From positions 1-26,318 of the forward strand of contig DATNIJ010000273.1 of NCBI GenBank assembly GCA_035604475.1: a DNA stretch of 26,318 bases, given 5' to 3'. This stretch comes from DASPPM01 sp035604475 (lineage in GTDB: Bacteria; Pseudomonadota; Alphaproteobacteria; JACZXZ01). How positions within the stretch are numbered: position 1 is the first letter of the stretch; each line of letters begins with the position of its first letter. The notes under the pieces were generated by a model. That model had not been told where the DNA came from. It saw only the letters and a list, made by a program, of their open reading frames with translations, and ran no database searches. A program made the position numbers and the translations under genes. Below are positions 23,534 through 26,318 of this stretch, one piece after another.

Positions 23534-24592
23534 ATGATCGTGCTTGGCATCGAGACGAGCTGCGACGAGACGGCGGCGGCGGTGGTGCGGGACGACCGCA
23601 CGATCCTCGCCGAGCGCCTGCTCTCGCAGCTCGCGGAGCATAGAAGCTACGGCGGCATCGTGCCCGAGATCGCGGCGCGCGCGCACCTCGAGCATCTCGA
23701 CCGCCTGATCGCAGAAACCATGGCCGCGGCGGGACTGAGCTTCGCCGAACTCGACGGCATCGCCGCGACCGGCGGGCCGGGCCTCATCGGCGGCGTCATC
23801 GTCGGCGTCACCACGGCAAAGGCGATCGCCGCCGTCGCCGGCAAGCCCTTCCTCGCCATCAACCACCTCGAGGGCCACGCGCTTTCCGCGCGCCTCACGG
23901 CCGAGCTGCCGTTCCCCTATCTGCTGCTCCTCGTCTCGGGCGGTCATTGCCAGCTGCTCGCCGTCGAGGGGGTCGGCCGCTACAAGCGGCTCGGCACCAC
24001 GCTCGACGACGCGGTCGGCGAGGCCTTCGACAAATGCGCGAAGCTCTTGGGCCTCGGCTATCCCGGCGGGCCGGCGATCGAGCGCCGCGCGCGCGAAGGC
24101 AACGCGCGCAAATACCGGCTGCCGCGGCCGCTCATCGGCCGGCCCGGCTGCGACTTCTCCTTCTCAGGCCTCAAAACCGCGGTCAGGCAGGCAATCGAGG
24201 GGCTCGGCGTCGATGGCCTTACGCCCGCGGCGGTCGCCGATCTTGCCGCGAGCTTCCAGGCCGCCGTCGCCGACGTGCTCGCCGACCGCACCCGGCACGC
24301 GTTGGCCGCGTTCCGTGCCCGCTATCCGAGAGGCCGCACGCTCGTCGCGGCCGGCGGGGTCGCCGCCAACGAGACGTTGCGAAAGCGGCTCGAGGCGACG
24401 GCGGGTGCGGCGGGCTTCGCCTTCTTCGCACCGCCGCAGAAGCTCTGCACCGACAACGGCGCCATGATCGCCTGGGCCGGCATCGAGCGCCTGCGCCTCG
24501 GCCTCACGGACGCGCTCGATTTCGCGCCGCGGCCGCGCTGGCCGCTCGACCCGAACGCCCCCAAGGCGATCGGCGCGGGGGTCAAGGCTTAG
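23534..24592 (+). CDS. tsaD: tRNA N6-adenosine threonylcarbamoyltransferase
   Basis: This 352-residue TsaD (YgjD/Kae1) has full family length. Key segments are MIVLGIETSCDETAAAVV at the N-terminus, the metal ligands H111 and H115 in NHLEGH, LLLVSGGHCQL, GEAFDKCAKLLGLGYPGG, FSFSGLKTA, and D307 in LCTDNGAMIAW. It transfers the threonylcarbamoyl group from TC-AMP to A37 of tRNAs reading ANN codons, together with TsaB, TsaE and TsaC; none of those genes is in this window. It starts a rightward cluster with gpsA ten bases later. No ribosome site is visible before the ATG. Confidence 0.95.
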   Translation: MIVLGIETSCDETAAAVVRDDRTILAERLLSQLAEHRSYGGIVPEIAARAHLEHLDRLIAETMAAAGLSFAELDGIAATGGPGLIGGVIVGVTTAKAIAAVAGKPFLAINHLEGHALSARLTAELPFPYLLLLVSGGHCQLLAVEGVGRYKRLGTTLDDAVGEAFDKCAKLLGLGYPGGPAIERRAREGNARKYRLPRPLIGRPGCDFSFSGLKTAVRQAIEGLGVDGLTPAAVADLAASFQAAVADVLADRTRHALAAFRARYPRGRTLVAAGGVAANETLRKRLEATAGAAGFAFFAPPQKLCTDNGAMIAWAGIERLRLGLTDALDFAPRPRWPLDPNAPKAIGAGVKA

Positions 24593-24602
24593 GGCCGGAA
24601 CC

Positions 24603-25625
24603 ATGAAGAGCGCAACCATGCAGCGGATCGGCATCGTCGGTGCGGGCGCCTGGGGTACCGCATTGGCGCTCGTGCTGCAGAGAAAAGTGCCAGAGGTCCT
24701 CATCTGGGCCTATGAGCGCGAGGTCGTACAGGCGATCAACCGCGAGCATGCGAACGCGCTCTACCTTCCCGGCGTGGCGCTTGATCCGGCGATCCGAGCG
24801 GAAAGCGAGCTCGCCCCCGTGGCGGAAGCGGACCTCGTCCTCTTGGCCACCCCGGCCCAGCATTTGCGCGCTTGCGTTGCTACCCTCGCACCGCGCTTCA
24901 GCGCGCACGTCCCGCTCGTCATCTGCACCAAGGGCATCGAGCAGCAGACTGCCGCGCTGATGAGCGAGATCGTGGCCGAGCGGTTGCCGCAGGCCCCCTT
25001 GGCCGTACTCTCGGGCCCGAGCTTTGCGAGCGAGGTGGCGGCGGGCCTGCCCACGGCCCTCACCCTTGCCACGTGCGATCACGCCCTCGGCGCGCGGCTC
25101 TTGGGCGTCCTTGGCAGCCCGCAGTTCCGGCCCTATCTCTCGGACGATCCCACCGGCGCCGAGATCGGCGGTGCGGTCAAGAACGTGATCGCGATCGCCT
25201 GCGGCATCGTGACCGGCCGCAGGCTCGGCGACAATGCGCGCGCCGCCCTCATCACCCGCGGCCTCGCCGAGATGGCGCGCCTCGGCCTTGCCAAGGGGGC
25301 CAAGGCCGAGACCTTCATGGGGCTCTCGGGCTTGGGCGACCTCTCGCTCACCTGCAACGGCGCGCAATCGCGCAACTTCTCCTTGGGCCAGGCCTTGGGC
25401 GAGGGGCGCCGGCTCGCAGACGTGCTCGCCGAGCGCCGCTCGGTCGCCGAAGGTGTTACGACGGCACCTTCGGTCGTCGAGCTTGCGCGCCGCCTCGGTG
25501 TCGATATGCCGATCTCGCGCGCCGTGACGCATGTGCTGTACGAGGGAGCGGCGATCGATGCGACCATCGAGCGGCTGCTCGCGCGCCCCTTCAAGAGCGA
25601 GCGGCTCAGCGGTACCGGAGAGTAG
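24603..25625 (+). CDS. gpsA: NAD(P)H-dependent glycerol-3-phosphate dehydrogenase
   Basis: This 340-residue GpsA has the N-terminal dinucleotide loop IGIVGAGAWGTALA, then CTKGIE (about residues 103-108) and LSGPSFASEVAAGLPTA. The catalytic lysine lies in IGGAVKNVIAIACGI and the substrate-site region in GLSGLGDLSLTC. It reduces dihydroxyacetone phosphate to sn-glycerol-3-phosphate for phospholipid synthesis in the cytoplasm. I used the first ATG (24603), ten bases after tsaD; the ATG at 24618 is a possible alternative because the Rossmann strand begins right after it. Coupling with tsaD is common in Alphaproteobacteria. Confidence 0.95.
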   Translation: MKSATMQRIGIVGAGAWGTALALVLQRKVPEVLIWAYEREVVQAINREHANALYLPGVALDPAIRAESELAPVAEADLVLLATPAQHLRACVATLAPRFSAHVPLVICTKGIEQQTAALMSEIVAERLPQAPLAVLSGPSFASEVAAGLPTALTLATCDHALGARLLGVLGSPQFRPYLSDDPTGAEIGGAVKNVIAIACGIVTGRRLGDNARAALITRGLAEMARLGLAKGAKAETFMGLSGLGDLSLTCNGAQSRNFSLGQALGEGRRLADVLAERRSVAEGVTTAPSVVELARRLGVDMPISRAVTHVLYEGAAIDATIERLLARPFKSERLSGTGE

Positions 25626-25634
25626 CGAAGAACG

Positions 25635-26048
25635 ATGGCCCATTGGCTCTTCAAATCCGAGCCCAGCGCGTTTTCCTGGGACGATCTGGTGAAGAAGGGG
25701 AGCACCGGCTGGGACGGCGTGCGCAACTACCAGGCGGCCAACAACATGAAGGCGATGAAGCTCGGCGAGCGGGGCTTCTTCTATCACTCGGTCGAGGAGA
25801 AGCGCATCGTGGGCGTCGTCGAGGTCTCGGGTCTCTACCGCCCCGACCCGAGCGACGCGAGCGGCCGCTTCGGCATGGTCGAGGTGCGCGCGCTGATGGC
25901 GGTGAAGCACCCGGTGACGCTCGCCGAGATCAAGGCCGAGCCGCGCCTGGCGAAGCTCGCGCTGGTGCGGCAGTCGCGCCTTTCGGTCGTCCCCATCGGC
26001 GAGGCGGAGTGGCGCCTCCTCTCGGCCATGGCCGGTATCAAGGCCTGA
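25635..26048 (+). CDS. EVE-domain protein
   Basis: This 137-residue single-domain protein has the EVE (PUA-like) signature. It begins HWLFKSEPSAFSWDDL, followed by WDGVRNYQAANNMKAMKLGERGFFYHS, then GVVEVSG and VEVRALMAVKHPVTLAEIK, ending in SVVPIGEAEWRLL. EVE domains bind modified bases in DNA or RNA; no catalytic activity is expected. Length matches bacterial members, so it is complete. It starts nine bases after gpsA and is probably in the same operon. Its partner base and biological role cannot be told from sequence. Confidence 0.9.
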   Translation: MAHWLFKSEPSAFSWDDLVKKGSTGWDGVRNYQAANNMKAMKLGERGFFYHSVEEKRIVGVVEVSGLYRPDPSDASGRFGMVEVRALMAVKHPVTLAEIKAEPRLAKLALVRQSRLSVVPIGEAEWRLLSAMAGIKA

Positions 26049-26064
26049 GGCGGGCCTGCGCACG

Positions 26065-26318
26065 ATGAGCGAAGCGCTCGCACCGCGGTATCTTTGCCGG
26101 CTCGAGGAGATCCCGGACGGCCAAGGGCTCGGCTTCGCATACGGGGAGGGCGAGGGCCGCACGCTCATTTTCGTGGTGCGCCAGGGCAAGCGCGTTTACG
26201 GATATCGCAACAGCTGTCCCCACATCGGCACGCCGCTCGACATGATTCCCGACCGCTTCATGACGCACGACAAGCGCCACATCCTGTGCATGACGCATGG
26301 CGCGCGCTTCCGCGTCTA
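26065..26318 (+). CDS. Rieske [2Fe-2S] domain protein, 3' end cut by window edge
   Basis: The frame from ATG 26065 encodes 84 residues and runs off the window. It contains both Rieske ligand pairs: C-x-H in NSCPHIGTPLD and C-x2-H in ILCMTHGARFRV. The order and spacing fit a small soluble Rieske ferredoxin-type protein or the N-terminal part of a larger oxygenase. The second pair has CMTHG where many have CxxHG. It follows the EVE gene by 16 bases on the same strand, a grouping seen in other Alphaproteobacteria. Function beyond electron transfer cannot be stated. Confidence 0.85.
   Translation, partial: MSEALAPRYLCRLEEIPDGQGLGFAYGEGEGRTLIFVVRQGKRVYGYRNSCPHIGTPLDMIPDRFMTHDKRHILCMTHGARFRV

Noticed and set aside
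24582..26189. Minus-strand open frame (535 codons) opposite gpsA and the EVE gene
   Set aside because: Both plus-strand genes are well conserved families; the antisense product has no recognisable domain.

Overview
The window is GC-rich chromosomal DNA, most likely from an alphaproteobacterium. The best evidence is the right-hand end: a leftward hemD–mic60(mitofilin)–hemY block divergent from a rightward tsaD–gpsA–EVE-domain–Rieske block, an arrangement typical of Alphaproteobacteria. Genus and species cannot be read from the sequence.

Layout. (1) 1-3830, minus strand: three glycosyltransferase genes in line: a family-1/UGT-like GT-B enzyme, a two-headed GT4+GT2 protein, and a GT2 enzyme cut by the window edge. 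They look like a cell-surface or secreted glycan locus. (2) 3967-5702, minus strand: two adjacent, unrecognised genes sharing a duplicated domain. The larger also carries an internal signal-peptide-like segment and a C-terminal region resembling an outer-membrane beta-barrel. (3) 6040-8120: an LptE-like lipoprotein gene away from its usual leuS/holA neighbours, an orphan HigA-like HTH protein and a tiny two-helix membrane protein.

(4) 8124-15999 is the most striking part: a five-gene plus-strand operon behind a near-perfect FNR/Anr box (TTGAC-N4-ATCAA). The box is centred 41.5 bp before a predicted start point. The genes encode an NfnA-like flavin/[2Fe-2S] subunit, an NfnB/GltD-like flavin/2x[4Fe-4S] subunit, a 2-oxoacid:ferredoxin oxidoreductase alpha (gamma-alpha) subunit, its thiamine-diphosphate beta subunit, and a 741-residue protein. 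The last aligns by eye with the C-terminal thiamine domain of pyruvate:ferredoxin oxidoreductase but has lost the GDG metal/ThDP motif, and ends in a [4Fe-4S] ferredoxin-like tail. I read this as an oxygen-regulated module linking a 2-oxoacid (probably 2-oxoglutarate) to ferredoxin and NAD(P)H, with a dedicated pseudo-enzyme electron carrier. This is the best candidate for an undescribed system.

(5) 16000-18500: an apparently lower-GC accessory patch with a small wHTH-like protein, an unknown three-helix membrane protein and a ParD/ParE-type toxin-antitoxin pair, bounded by the 3' end of a minus-strand tRNA-Thr(CGT) gene. (6) 18734-26318: a secreted EEP-family nuclease/phosphatase; hemY; an unusual HemD–HTH–mitofilin fusion with a good internal start site; then tsaD, gpsA, an EVE-domain gene and a truncated Rieske gene. 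The hemC gene often found upstream of hemD is absent here.

No CRISPR array, rRNA gene, insertion sequence or integrase was seen.
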